Origin: RGIG5579 sp045601445
Lineage (GTDB): Bacteria > Bacillota > Clostridia > Oscillospirales > SIG627
Assembly (NCBI GenBank): GCA_045601445.1
Contig: JAZRZQ010000065.1
Coordinates: 1 to 43,223, forward strand
Length of the DNA stretch: 43,223 nucleotides
Reading direction: 5' to 3'
The position numbers and the translations under genes are program-made. Each line of letters opens with the position of its first letter. Position 1 is the first letter of the stretch. The notes beneath the pieces were generated by a model, which saw only the letters and a program-made list of their open reading frames with translations, ran no database searches and had not been told where the DNA came from. Positions 15,825 to 23,501 of the stretch are shown piece by piece.

Positions 15825-17047
15825 ACCTTACCTCCGTAAACAAAAGCTATCATTGTCTTGAGATATTTTAAGAAATATTGCGTAATGCACTTGAGCGTTT
15901 TGGGAACGATAGAAAACAGAAATTCATAAATGATTGCCGCGCTCGCCGTGACAACACCAAATAAAATCGTTCCGATGCCAATCTCAATCAAACCAATCGC
16001 GACAGAATCGAAGAGGAGGGTAAAGCCGTAAACAAGCTCGATGATCCCCGCGACGATCAAACCGACCATTAAGATAAAAACGAGGACGGATACCAGAACA
16101 ATAACGACGGTGGAAATCAGATAAGCGAGTGCGCCAACAGATAAAAAAATGAAAAGAAATGGCAAGAGTGGGATTGACAGAAAAACGGTGGCGGCTTTTT
16201 TTGCTGCAGGAGAGTGCTTTTCGGCAGGGAAGAGACGGTTAAATAAGCCGACGTATTCCTTCTTGGGTTCCGGCTCTTTTGCCGTGGTATCTTCTTCAAG
16301 CGCGGATACCTCATCAGATTGAGGGGCATCTTCCGATAAGTTTTCTTCCTCGGTTGCGGGAATGGCATCAACAACGGTTGGCAAGACCAAGGGATCGTGA
16401 TCCAATGCTTTTGCCTCATCGAGCATTTTTTCGGCCTTTTCTTCCGGTTCGGCGAAGACTTCCTCGTCGTATGTCTTTGCTTTTTGTAACGTGTCAGCCT
16501 TGGCCTTGTCAATCTCCTCGGCGGAGAGTCCGTTTTCTTGATCCAAAGGCTCAAGAACGATCTCTTCGATCGGGGTCTGACGATCTTCGATAACGACCTT
16601 CTCGCCGTAAATTGGCTTGACCTCGCTTTTCTCCATCGAGTGAATGACCTCAGCACTCTCGCCTTGGGCGACGGGCTTCGTGAAGATCAAATCATCGTCC
16701 GAGGGCGAACCGGCATCCTCTTCGCTTGCGGTTTGGATCGTTTCAATTCGTGTCTGATCGTGCTCATCAATCGAAGCGTTGCCGGTCTTTTCGGATGAGT
16801 CGGTCGATTGAGTCGGCTCGGAAGGTGCCGCTGCTTGATTATTTTGGTGGAGAAGATGATAGCTTTGCTTGAGTCTTTGAGCAATATGCTCGGGCGAGCC
16901 GAAGGATTTGACAATCAGCTCCTCCTCCGTCAAGGTCACGACGTCTGATAGTTTTTTTTCATAGAACCGTGCAACGGTTTGCTTCTCTTCTTCTGTTAAA
17001 AAATCCAATTGAAACAGAAGACGTTTTAAAAAGGCAGTTCCGGTCAT
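15821..17047 (-). CDS. HAAS/DUF1700-type membrane protein with long acidic linker
   Basis: The 408-residue protein has three parts. The N-terminus (about 1-65, 'FLKRLLFQLDFLTEEEKQTV' to 'SFGSPEHIAQRLKQSY') is a HAAS/DUF1700-like helical domain. The middle (about 70-260) is an acidic, Glu/Asp/Ala/Pro-rich, probably disordered segment. The C-terminus holds about four transmembrane helices from about 275. HAAS domains usually sit beside PadR-like regulators and DUF4097 proteins; here the DUF4097 partner follows directly but no PadR gene is present. GTG 17074 is possible, but ATG 17047 with GGTGA five bases upstream fits the domain boundary better. Confidence 0.75.
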   Translation of the reverse strand: MTGTAFLKRLLFQLDFLTEEEKQTVARFYEKKLSDVVTLTEEELIVKSFGSPEHIAQRLKQSYHLLHQNNQAAAPSEPTQSTDSSEKTGNASIDEHDQTRIETIQTASEEDAGSPSDDDLIFTKPVAQGESAEVIHSMEKSEVKPIYGEKVVIEDRQTPIEEIVLEPLDQENGLSAEEIDKAKADTLQKAKTYDEEVFAEPEEKAEKMLDEAKALDHDPLVLPTVVDAIPATEEENLSEDAPQSDEVSALEEDTTAKEPEPKKEYVGLFNRLFPAEKHSPAAKKAATVFLSIPLLPFLFIFLSVGALAYLISTVVIVLVSVLVFILMVGLIVAGIIELVYGFTLLFDSVAIGLIEIGIGTILFGVVTASAAIIYEFLFSIVPKTLKCITQYFLKYLKTMIAFVYGGKV

Positions 17048-17081
17048 TATTTCACCACACATTTCATTTATCACTACCTAT

Positions 17082-17110
17082 ATTATGACATATTATCAGA
17101 GAAAAATCAA
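17082..17110 (-). promoter_or_regulatory. sigma-A promoter for the HAAS-DUF4097 operon
   Basis: Minus strand: -35 TTGATT (17110-17105), 17-bp spacer, -10 CATAAT (17087-17082). Confidence 0.65.
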
Positions 17111-17147
17111 GAATCTGATCGTATTTGTTCCTTTTCTTTCGAATTAC

Positions 17148-17176
17148 TTGTCAACGTTAAAAAAATATGTTAAAAT
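17148..17176 (+). promoter_or_regulatory. sigma-A promoter for thyA-folA
   Basis: -35 TTGTCA at 17148-17153, 17-bp spacer, -10 TAAAAT at 17171-17176; CGGAGG follows just before the thyA ATG. Confidence 0.7.
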
Positions 17177-17203
17177 AATCAAAAAATTATCGGAGGATTC
17201 GTT

Positions 17204-18049
17204 ATGAGCCTTGCAGATCATATTTTCATCAATATGTGCCGAGATATTTTGGAAAACGGAACTGATACCCGAGGCGAAAAGGTGCGTCCTCATTGGGCGG
17301 ATGGTACGGCTGCCTACACCGTCAAGCGATTTGGAATCGTCAATCGCTATGATTTGTCCAAGGAGTTTCCCGCCATCACTTTGCGCAGAACCGCGCTGAA
17401 ATCCTGTGTGGATGAGATCCTTTGGATCTGGCAAAAAAAGAGTAATCGCATTGAGGATCTCTCCTCGCGTATTTGGGATTCTTGGGCCGATGAAGACGGT
17501 ACGATCGGGAAAGCATACGGTTATCAGCTTGCTCAGAAATATCAATTCAAGCAAGGCGTTATGGATCAGGTAGACAACGTGTTGTGGCAACTGAAAAACA
17601 CGCCGTTCTCCCGCAGGATTCTCACGAATCTTTATAATTTTTCCGATCTTCACGAGATGGGCCTTGAACCTTGTGCGTATTCGATGACATTCAACGTTAC
17701 TCAGGATTCCGCAGGAAACCTTGTTTTGAATTCCATTCTCAATCAGCGCTCCAGTGACGTTCTGACGGCAAACAATTGGAACGTTGTTCAGTACGCTGTT
17801 CTAACCCATATGTTTGCTCAAGTTTGTCAAATGAAGGTCGGCGAATTTGTTCACGTCATTGCCGATGCGCACATTTACGATCGACACATTCCTCTTGTTC
17901 GCGAGCTCATCTCCCGCGAACCCTTGCCCGCCCCTAAATTATGGATCAATCCCGACGTAACTGATTTTTATCAATTCAAAACAGAGGATATTCAGCTGAT
18001 TGATTATCTGACGCACGAACAGATCAAGAATATTCCCGTTGCAATCTAA
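17204..18049 (+). CDS. thyA: thymidylate synthase
   Basis: A 281-residue ThyA that converts dUMP and methylene-tetrahydrofolate to dTMP and dihydrofolate. The nucleophile is C157 in 'GLEPCAYSMTF'. The folate/dUMP region 'LNQRSSDVLTANNWNVVQYA' and 'HIYDRHI' near the end are conserved. The usual Pro-Cys-His has become Pro-Cys-Ala, as in several Firmicutes ThyA proteins. CGGAGG precedes ATG 17204. folA follows after 9 nt, pairing dihydrofolate production with its reduction in one transcript. Confidence 0.95.
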   Translation: MSLADHIFINMCRDILENGTDTRGEKVRPHWADGTAAYTVKRFGIVNRYDLSKEFPAITLRRTALKSCVDEILWIWQKKSNRIEDLSSRIWDSWADEDGTIGKAYGYQLAQKYQFKQGVMDQVDNVLWQLKNTPFSRRILTNLYNFSDLHEMGLEPCAYSMTFNVTQDSAGNLVLNSILNQRSSDVLTANNWNVVQYAVLTHMFAQVCQMKVGEFVHVIADAHIYDRHIPLVRELISREPLPAPKLWINPDVTDFYQFKTEDIQLIDYLTHEQIKNIPVAI

Positions 18050-18058
18050 GAGGTAATT

Positions 18059-18565
18059 ATGGATTTAATTGTTGCAGTGGATTTGAAATGGGGAATCGGA
18101 AAGAAAAACGACCTCTTGTTTCATATTCCCGAGGATATGAGGTTTTTTCGTTCCAAGACGCTTGAAAAGACTGTTATTTTGGGCAAAAACACGCTCTTGA
18201 GCTTTCCCGAGTCGAAGCCGTTACCGAAACGTCATCACCTTCTCTTAACGCATTCTGAAGATCAATTCGGCCCTAGCGTTACGAATATTAAGAGTCTCGA
18301 TGAATTGGAGGAGTATATTCGTACGATTCCTTCCGATGACCTTGTTGTAATTGGCGGTGCTTCCGTTTATGCCCAGCTTTACAAAAAATGCAAATATGCT
18401 TTTGTTACGAAAGTATCTGCTGTGGATACGGCGTGCGATACCTTCTTTCCGAACTTGGATTCTGATCCTGACTTTCGCTTGGTCGAACAAAGCGATTGGA
18501 TGCTTTCCGAAAAGGCGGGTTTGAAGTATTCCTTCTGCAAATACGAAAATATAGCGCTTTTATAA
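18059..18565 (+). CDS. folA: dihydrofolate reductase
   Basis: The 168-residue enzyme reduces dihydrofolate to tetrahydrofolate with NADPH. The N-terminal 'LIVAVDLKWGIGKKNDLLFHIPEDM' pattern, 'KTVILGKNT' and 'LVVIGGASVYAQLY' are the standard DHFR motifs. The active-site acid position is occupied by E25 in 'IPEDMRFFRS'. Ribosome binding site AGAGG lies 8 nt upstream. A perfect hairpin terminator directly follows, closing the thyA-folA operon. Confidence 0.94.
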   Translation: MDLIVAVDLKWGIGKKNDLLFHIPEDMRFFRSKTLEKTVILGKNTLLSFPESKPLPKRHHLLLTHSEDQFGPSVTNIKSLDELEEYIRTIPSDDLVVIGGASVYAQLYKKCKYAFVTKVSAVDTACDTFFPNLDSDPDFRLVEQSDWMLSEKAGLKYSFCKYENIALL

Positions 18566-18566
18566 C

Positions 18567-18602
18567 GAAAAGAGAAGTCCTTCGAAAGGACTTCTCTTTT
18601 TT
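18567..18602 (+). terminator. terminator of thyA-folA
   Basis: A stem of about 15 bp (AAAAGAGAAGTCCTT / AAGGACTTCTCTTTT), centred near 18584 with a very short loop, ends in TTTTTT. Confidence 0.92.
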
Positions 18603-18636
18603 GCATATCTTTTCCTATCTATGAAATAATAATTCT

Positions 18637-19317
18637 ATGTTGAATTTATTGATACGATTTCTGTTTATTTATTTTTTTATGGTCTTCTCCATGAAGTTGA
18701 TGGGAAAGAGACAAGTTGGCGAAATGCAAATGTCCGAGCTTGTGACGGCCTTCTTTCTGTCCGAGCTGGCAACCTTCACCGTTACAGACTCCGATATTCC
18801 TCTGCTGTATGGAATCATCCCCATCCTTTTGCTGATTTGTATGGAGGTGATTATTTCATTTTTTGCCATAAAGAATCCGTTGATGAAGCGTCTGTTTGAT
18901 TTTTCACCGGGGATTCTGATTGATCGCGGGAGAATACTGGAAAAAGAGTTGGCAAGAAACAGAGTGACGATTGATGAACTGCTTAGTTTGCTAAGACAAA
19001 ACGGATTTTTTGATTTAAAGAAGGTGAACTATGCTATTTTAGAACCAAACGGTCAGCTCAGTGTGATCCCTTTTGATCGGGATGATTCCGTGACAAAAAA
19101 GGACCTTGGCTTGACGACGACGAATGAGCCATGCTTTACGGTTGCGGTCATTGATGACGGAAAGATTAATCAAAAGGCGCTGGATGCCATAGGAAAAAAC
19201 GAGGTTTGGGTTAAAAAAATATTAGAAAAACACAGGATCGGTCGTGTGCAGGATGTGTTTTTGATGGCTTCTGATTTTGTCGGAAACGTGACAATGATAA
19301 AAAAGGATATGAAATGA
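18637..19317 (+). CDS. DUF421 (YetF/YcaP-like) membrane protein
   Basis: The 226-residue protein has three N-terminal transmembrane helices (about 1-22, 33-50, 56-78) with the conserved 'LMGKRQVGEMQMSELVTAFF', followed by a cytosolic domain ('PGILIDRGRILEKELARNRV', 'LLSLLRQNGFFDLKKVNYAI', 'EPNGQLSVI') typical of DUF421. Its role is not established. No Shine-Dalgarno sequence is seen before ATG 18637. An AT-rich -10-like element lies only a few bases upstream, so the mRNA may be leaderless or nearly so. It is coupled (4-bp overlap) to a DUF4363 gene, a common Clostridia pairing. Confidence 0.85.
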   Translation: MLNLLIRFLFIYFFMVFSMKLMGKRQVGEMQMSELVTAFFLSELATFTVTDSDIPLLYGIIPILLLICMEVIISFFAIKNPLMKRLFDFSPGILIDRGRILEKELARNRVTIDELLSLLRQNGFFDLKKVNYAILEPNGQLSVIPFDRDDSVTKKDLGLTTTNEPCFTVAVIDDGKINQKALDAIGKNEVWVKKILEKHRIGRVQDVFLMASDFVGNVTMIKKDMK

Positions 19318-19697
19318 TGAAGAGCTTTGTTGCCGCATGCTCTATTTTTACGCTGATCCTACTTGCACTCCTGTTTTCCTCTAATCTTTTGGAGCGTAGA
19401 TTAGATGCTTTTGCAGATCTCTTTGACGCTTGCTCGGATTTGGAACAGAGCTTTTCCTCTGATGAAAACAGGGCATTAATTTCTCAAATGATTTCGTCTT
19501 GGGAGCAGGAAGAAAGGCTTTATCACCTGTTTTATTCCCATAGTGCGATTCGGGAGATTAGGGCTTCTCTCGTGCGTTTGCGTGATTCTTCTAACGCAAA
19601 TGATTTCGCACTGTATGTTGATTCTCTTCATTCTCTTGAATTGCAGTTAGAGGTCTTTAGAAGCAATGCAGGGGTTAGTCTTTGGGAGGTGCTATAA
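19314..19697 (+). CDS. DUF4363-like small membrane-anchored protein
   Basis: The 127-residue protein has one N-terminal transmembrane helix (about 4-24) and an all-helical C-terminal domain with heptad-like spacing ('SLHSLELQLEVF'), consistent with DUF4363. In Clostridia these genes lie next to DUF421 genes, as here, with a 4-bp overlap (ATGATG). Probably a partner subunit of the DUF421 protein. Its 3' end overlaps the convergent minus-strand gene by 6 bp, and no terminator is visible. Confidence 0.75.
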   Translation: MMKSFVAACSIFTLILLALLFSSNLLERRLDAFADLFDACSDLEQSFSSDENRALISQMISSWEQEERLYHLFYSHSAIREIRASLVRLRDSSNANDFALYVDSLHSLELQLEVFRSNAGVSLWEVL

Positions 19698-20027
19698 AAG
19701 GCTAATTCCATCGAACTCGTGTTCCGATACAATGTGAACGTTTAATCGGTATAGATTAAAATAATCCATCAATTCTATATTGGAAAGCTTGGTTTTTGCA
19801 TCCGTAATAAAAACGATGCTTCCGAGTGCGGCGTTTCCCGCTGCTGTCCCTTGTATTGTGACAATCAGATCAAGTGTATCTACAATTTCACGCTCCTCCT
19901 TGCCTCTTATGTCCACAAAAAGAGACCCTTTGATCCTGCGATGACGATAAAAGAAATAGTCTAAGATCCGAATGGCAAGCAATACGATACCGAGTGAAGA
20001 AAAAAATGCTAATATGATTTCAGACAT
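19692..20027 (-). CDS. small single-pass membrane protein, unknown function
   Basis: The 111-residue protein has one transmembrane helix (about 3-22), a basic stretch 'FYRHRRIKGS' (inside) and a soluble C-terminal domain with alternating beta and alpha pattern. The start at 20027 is chosen over 20033 because GGAGGG at 20040-20035 then has 7-nt spacing. Not recognised as a known family. No promoter is evident, and it lies downstream of the bidirectional terminator at 20082-20112. Confidence 0.6.
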   Translation of the reverse strand: MSEIILAFFSSLGIVLLAIRILDYFFYRHRRIKGSLFVDIRGKEEREIVDTLDLIVTIQGTAAGNAALGSIVFITDAKTKLSNIELMDYFNLYRLNVHIVSEHEFDGISLL

Positions 20028-20081
20028 ATCCATTCCCTCCGATTTTATACTATGCCGGGGAAAGAATTATGTTCTCGTATC

Positions 20082-20112
20082 AAAAAAAGCCGCTGTGAGG
20101 CGGCCTTTTTTT
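20082..20112 (-). terminator. terminator of the MBL-fold lipoprotein gene
   Basis: The stem GCCGC / GCGGC with loop TGTGAG is flanked by A7 and T7 tracts, so it is likely active both ways. It overlaps the stop codon of the minus-strand gene (TAA, 20113-20111). Confidence 0.85.
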
Positions 20113-20926
20113 ATCCTTGTGAAATTGTTATGTTTTCTCCGTCCGAGCGGATCTGAACGGAACCGTAGCGCGTCTGGTAAAGATGAATGTTTCGCTGCTC
20201 GCAAAGCTGGACGATTTTCTCGTCACCCGGATTTTTGTCTGAATTACAGGCTACTGCGTATTTCGGACTGACCTGATCGAGAAAGAACTCGTAGTTGTCA
20301 AGGTAATTGGCGTGATAGGGAAGCTTGATAAAATCAAAACTCGCTTGACCGTCCGACAGCCATTCCTGCAGGCGAAGCTCCATCGCATCCGCGCAGAATA
20401 GAAAACGATTGTTTTCATGGGAAAGCGAAACGATCAATGACGCGTTGTTGTCTTCCTTTTTTGAATAGGAATCATTTTTGGGAGGATCAACGATAAAATT
20501 CATCGTTCCGATTGTAAATTGAACGGGATCGGAAAGTTTTGTTATGCTTTTATTCTGCTCGGAAATGACTTTGTGGTAGGCAGTATATTCAAAACGGTCG
20601 GAGACAAAATCTGATTCAAGGATCTGTTTTACGTCGATTTCATTACAAACGGTGGCTGCCCCGCCGATGTGATCCTTATCAAAATGCGTCAAAATCAGGG
20701 TGTCGATCACGGTAATATTCTGCATCTGCAAATAGGCAAGGATTTCAGGCGCGTTTTCTTCCTCTCCCGTGTCGATCATCACAGTTTTCTCACCTTGACG
20801 GATGATAATGCAATCGGCTTTTCCAATGCTCAAAACGTCGATTGTCATTGACTCCGAATGCGTTGACGAGCAAGATGCGAGAAAAACGAAAGTGAGTATC
20901 ATCACAAAAACAGTAATTTTCTTCAT
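20111..20926 (-). CDS. MBL-fold hydrolase lipoprotein (ComEC C-terminal-domain-like)
   Basis: The 271-residue protein starts with a lipoprotein signal peptide (lipobox LASC, Cys19). It then has a metallo-beta-lactamase fold with 'LTHFDKDHIGG' (metal ligands H81, D83, D85, H86), 'VMIDTGE' and 'FLFCADAMELRLQEWL'. This is closest to stand-alone ComEC-type MBL domains, which in related proteins are predicted nucleases acting on incoming DNA; the substrate is not shown here. ATG 20926 is used because AAGGAG precedes it and the signal peptide then starts correctly. Expected location: outer face of the membrane. It is transcribed divergently from the YgjP-like gene through overlapping promoters. Confidence 0.82.
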   Translation of the reverse strand: MKKITVFVMILTFVFLASCSSTHSESMTIDVLSIGKADCIIIRQGEKTVMIDTGEEENAPEILAYLQMQNITVIDTLILTHFDKDHIGGAATVCNEIDVKQILESDFVSDRFEYTAYHKVISEQNKSITKLSDPVQFTIGTMNFIVDPPKNDSYSKKEDNNASLIVSLSHENNRFLFCADAMELRLQEWLSDGQASFDFIKLPYHANYLDNYEFFLDQVSPKYAVACNSDKNPGDEKIVQLCEQRNIHLYQTRYGSVQIRSDGENITISQG

Positions 20927-20951
20927 CAGGTAGCTCCTTTCCTTATTTATC

Positions 20952-20980
20952 ATTATATCACTCGCCTTGTTTGTTTGCAA
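20952..20980 (-). promoter_or_regulatory. sigma-A promoter of the MBL-fold lipoprotein gene
   Basis: Minus strand: -35 TTGCAA (20980-20975), 17-bp spacer, -10 TATAAT (20957-20952). Its -35 box is the left half of a palindromic 20-mer shared with the divergent promoter. Confidence 0.8.
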
Positions 20981-20988
20981 GTTAACGG

Positions 20989-21017
20989 TTGCAAAACGAT
21001 GTGTTTTTTGCTATAAT
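20989..21017 (+). promoter_or_regulatory. sigma-A promoter of the YgjP-like / YgiQ genes
   Basis: -35 TTGCAA at 20989-20994, 17-bp spacer, -10 TATAAT at 21012-21017. It is back-to-back with the minus-strand promoter; only 8 bp separate the two -35 boxes. Confidence 0.8.
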
Positions 21018-21037
21018 TTGAAAAGGGGGGGATGACT

Positions 21038-21571
21038 ATGATTGAATATTCCGTGATTCGCTCGGCAAGAAAAACCTGCTGTATCGAAATCGATCGTGAT
21101 GCGCGCGTTGTTGTTCGCGTTCCTTGGCTTTATCCGACCAAAAAGATCGATGAGCTGGTGCGCTCCAAGGAAAAATGGATCGCAAGCCACCTTGATCGTA
21201 TGCTGAAGATCCCACCCTCAAAAATTGTAAGTCATTCAGAGCGAGAAGAGCTTCGTCAAAAGGCGAAAGAGATTCTCCCCGAACGTGTTTTTCAAATTGC
21301 CAAGCAATTTGAACTTCGCTATCGTTCTGTACGAATATCCGTTGCAGAAAAGCGCTTTGGTAGCTGTAGTGCGGATCATCGGATTTCCTTGAGCTGTTAT
21401 TTGATCTTATATCCGCAGGATTTGATTGATTATATTATTTTGCACGAGCTGTGTCACACCGTTGAGCACAATCATTCCGCTTCTTTTTACCGTCTGCTGG
21501 ACCGTTGGATGCCGGATTGGAGATCAAGAAAGAGAATGCTCGCTCAGATGCCCTTGCCGCATTGTGTTTGA
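21038..21571 (+). CDS. YgjP-like zinc metalloprotease
   Basis: A 177-residue YgjP/SprT-like protein with the zinc motif HELCH (136-140) plus a downstream His in 'HNHSASFY' and the pattern 'RFGSCSADHRISLSCYLILY' before it. The N-terminal half ('ARVVVRVPWLYPTKKIDELV') matches the beta-rich YgjP domain. Its cellular substrate is unknown. ATG 21038 is preferred over 21032 because the GGGGGG ribosome binding site (21025-21030) then has 7-nt spacing. It lies 20 nt upstream of the YgiQ gene on the same transcript. Confidence 0.88.
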   Translation: MIEYSVIRSARKTCCIEIDRDARVVVRVPWLYPTKKIDELVRSKEKWIASHLDRMLKIPPSKIVSHSEREELRQKAKEILPERVFQIAKQFELRYRSVRISVAEKRFGSCSADHRISLSCYLILYPQDLIDYIILHELCHTVEHNHSASFYRLLDRWMPDWRSRKRMLAQMPLPHCV

Positions 21572-21591
21572 GCATAAAAAAGGAAAAAAAT

Positions 21592-23475
21592 ATGTTTTTA
21601 CCGATAACAAGAAATGAAATGTTGTCAAGAGGATGGGATCGTCCCGATGTCGTTCTCGTTACGGGCGATGCCTATGTTGACCATCCAAGCTTTGGTACTG
21701 CCATTATTTCCCGTGTTCTTGAGAATGCAGGCTATCGTGTTTGCATTCTTCCTCAGCCTCAATGCGATGAGGATTATTTGCAATTTGGAGAGCCGAGGCT
21801 TGGATTTTTCGTAAACGGCGGAAATATTGATTCAATGGTAGCGCATTATACCGTTGCCAAACGTCGCAGAACGACTGACTACTACAGCCCCGGGGGAAAA
21901 ATGGGTCTGCGGCCGGATCGTGCTACGATTGTGTATTGTAAAGCGATTCGCTCGCTATTTCCCGATGCATTTATTGCTATCGGTGGGGTTGAGGCATCGC
22001 TTCGCCGCTTTGCTCATTACGATTATTGGGATAATTGTGTGAAGCCTTCCATTTTGGTTGAATCCGATGCTGATATCCTGATGTACGGAATGGGAGAAAA
22101 GCAGGTCGTCTCGATCTGTGAATTAATATCAGAAGGGAATTATGAGTCCTTAAAAAAGATCCGCGGTACCTGCGTTTTGATGCCGAAGGACTGGTGTGTT
22201 CCGACTGATGTTCTCCTGATTCCATCTTTGGATGAAGTCAAACCTCAGACCTCGAACGGTTTTCGAGCATACGCGGACTCTTGCCGCATTCAGCAAGAGG
22301 AGCACGATGCCGTTCGCGGGAGAGCGATCGCTCAACGGCATAAAGAAGGCTTTGTGCTTCAAAACCGCCCAATGCCTCTTTTGACCACGAAAGAACTTGA
22401 TGCCGTGTATGATCTTCCGTATGAAAGAGAGTATCACCCGTCCTACGTTCCCCTTGGCGGTGTTCCTGCGATTGAGGAGGTAAAATTCTCCATCACACAT
22501 AATAGAGGTTGTTTTGGCGCTTGCAACTTTTGTGCTATCGCCTATCACCAGGGAAGAGCTGTTGTATCGCGTAGCAAAGAATCTATTTTAAAAGAAGCGC
22601 GGCTTCTCACTCAAAAGTCTGATTTTAAAGGGTATCTTCACGATGTCGGCGGCCCGACTGCCAATTTTCGTCATCCATCCTGCGAGTATCAAAAGCAGAG
22701 CGGTCTTTGCCCCTCAAAGAAATGTTTGGCACCAAAGCCTTGTCCCAACCTTGTTGTTTCTCATCGTGAGTATCTTGACATTCTGCGATCGCTTCGAGCA
22801 TTACCGAAAGTCAAAAAAGTGTTTGTTCGCTCAGGTATTCGTTTCGATTACGTGATGTCGGATCCCGATGAAACCTTCTTCAAAGAGCTGGTTCGCGAGC
22901 ACGTGAGCGGTCAACTTAAGGTTGCGCCGGAGCATTGCTCTGATTTCGTTCTGTCAGCGATGGGAAAACCGAAGTTTTCCGTTTATAAAAGATTTCAAAA
23001 ACGTTTTTATGAACTAACCAAGTCGATCGGTAAAAAGCAGTATCTCGTTCCGTATTTAATGTCTTCGCACCCCGGCTCCACCATTCATGATGCGATTGAA
23101 TTGGCACTTTTCTTAAAGCAAGAAAAGATGCATCCGGAGCAGGTTCAGGATTTTTATCCGACACCGGGAACCGTCTCAACTTGTATGTTCTACACGGGTC
23201 TTGATCCATATACGCTTCGCGAGATTTTTGTCCCCAAAAGCAGAGAAGATAAGATGAAGCAACGAGCCCTGCTTCAATACTACAAGCCGGAGAACCGAAG
23301 TCTGATTACGGAAACCCTGATCGAGGCAGGCCGAGAGGATTTGATCGGATACGGGCCCGATTGCCTCGTTCCTCCGAAAACTATGACGCCAAAGCAAGAA
23401 CATAAGGTGAATAAGCCCGCGGCCTCGAAACGAAAAACGTCTCTTACGAAGCATTTAAAAAAGCGAAAAAAATAA
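21592..23475 (+). CDS. YgiQ-family radical SAM protein (UPF0313)
   Basis: The 627-residue protein has the YgiQ N-terminal domain ('MLSRGWDRPDVVLVTGDAYV', 'YYSPGGKMGLRPDRAT') with a B12-binding-like Rossmann pattern. A radical SAM core follows with the cluster-binding motif C307-x3-C311-x2-C314 in 'GCFGACNFCAI'. The C-terminal region contains 'QVQDFYPTPGTVSTCMFYTG', typical of this family. The function is not firmly known. ATG 21592 is favoured by the conserved start 'MFLPITRNEMLSRGW' and AAGGA upstream. The tail (about 605-627) is very Lys-rich, perhaps for nucleic acid contact. The terminator hairpin starts inside the stop codon. Confidence 0.9.
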   Translation: MFLPITRNEMLSRGWDRPDVVLVTGDAYVDHPSFGTAIISRVLENAGYRVCILPQPQCDEDYLQFGEPRLGFFVNGGNIDSMVAHYTVAKRRRTTDYYSPGGKMGLRPDRATIVYCKAIRSLFPDAFIAIGGVEASLRRFAHYDYWDNCVKPSILVESDADILMYGMGEKQVVSICELISEGNYESLKKIRGTCVLMPKDWCVPTDVLLIPSLDEVKPQTSNGFRAYADSCRIQQEEHDAVRGRAIAQRHKEGFVLQNRPMPLLTTKELDAVYDLPYEREYHPSYVPLGGVPAIEEVKFSITHNRGCFGACNFCAIAYHQGRAVVSRSKESILKEARLLTQKSDFKGYLHDVGGPTANFRHPSCEYQKQSGLCPSKKCLAPKPCPNLVVSHREYLDILRSLRALPKVKKVFVRSGIRFDYVMSDPDETFFKELVREHVSGQLKVAPEHCSDFVLSAMGKPKFSVYKRFQKRFYELTKSIGKKQYLVPYLMSSHPGSTIHDAIELALFLKQEKMHPEQVQDFYPTPGTVSTCMFYTGLDPYTLREIFVPKSREDKMKQRALLQYYKPENRSLITETLIEAGREDLIGYGPDCLVPPKTMTPKQEHKVNKPAASKRKTSLTKHLKKRKK

Positions 23476-23500
23476 TGGAGTCAATCGACTCCATTATTTT
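23471..23500 (+). terminator. terminator overlapping the YgiQ stop codon (bidirectional)
   Basis: A perfect 12-bp stem AATAATGGAGTC (23471-23482) / GACTCCATTATT (23487-23498), loop AATC, runs into T7. The minus-strand M20 gene ends at 23502, so it also serves that convergent transcript. Confidence 0.9.
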
Positions 23501-23501
23501 T

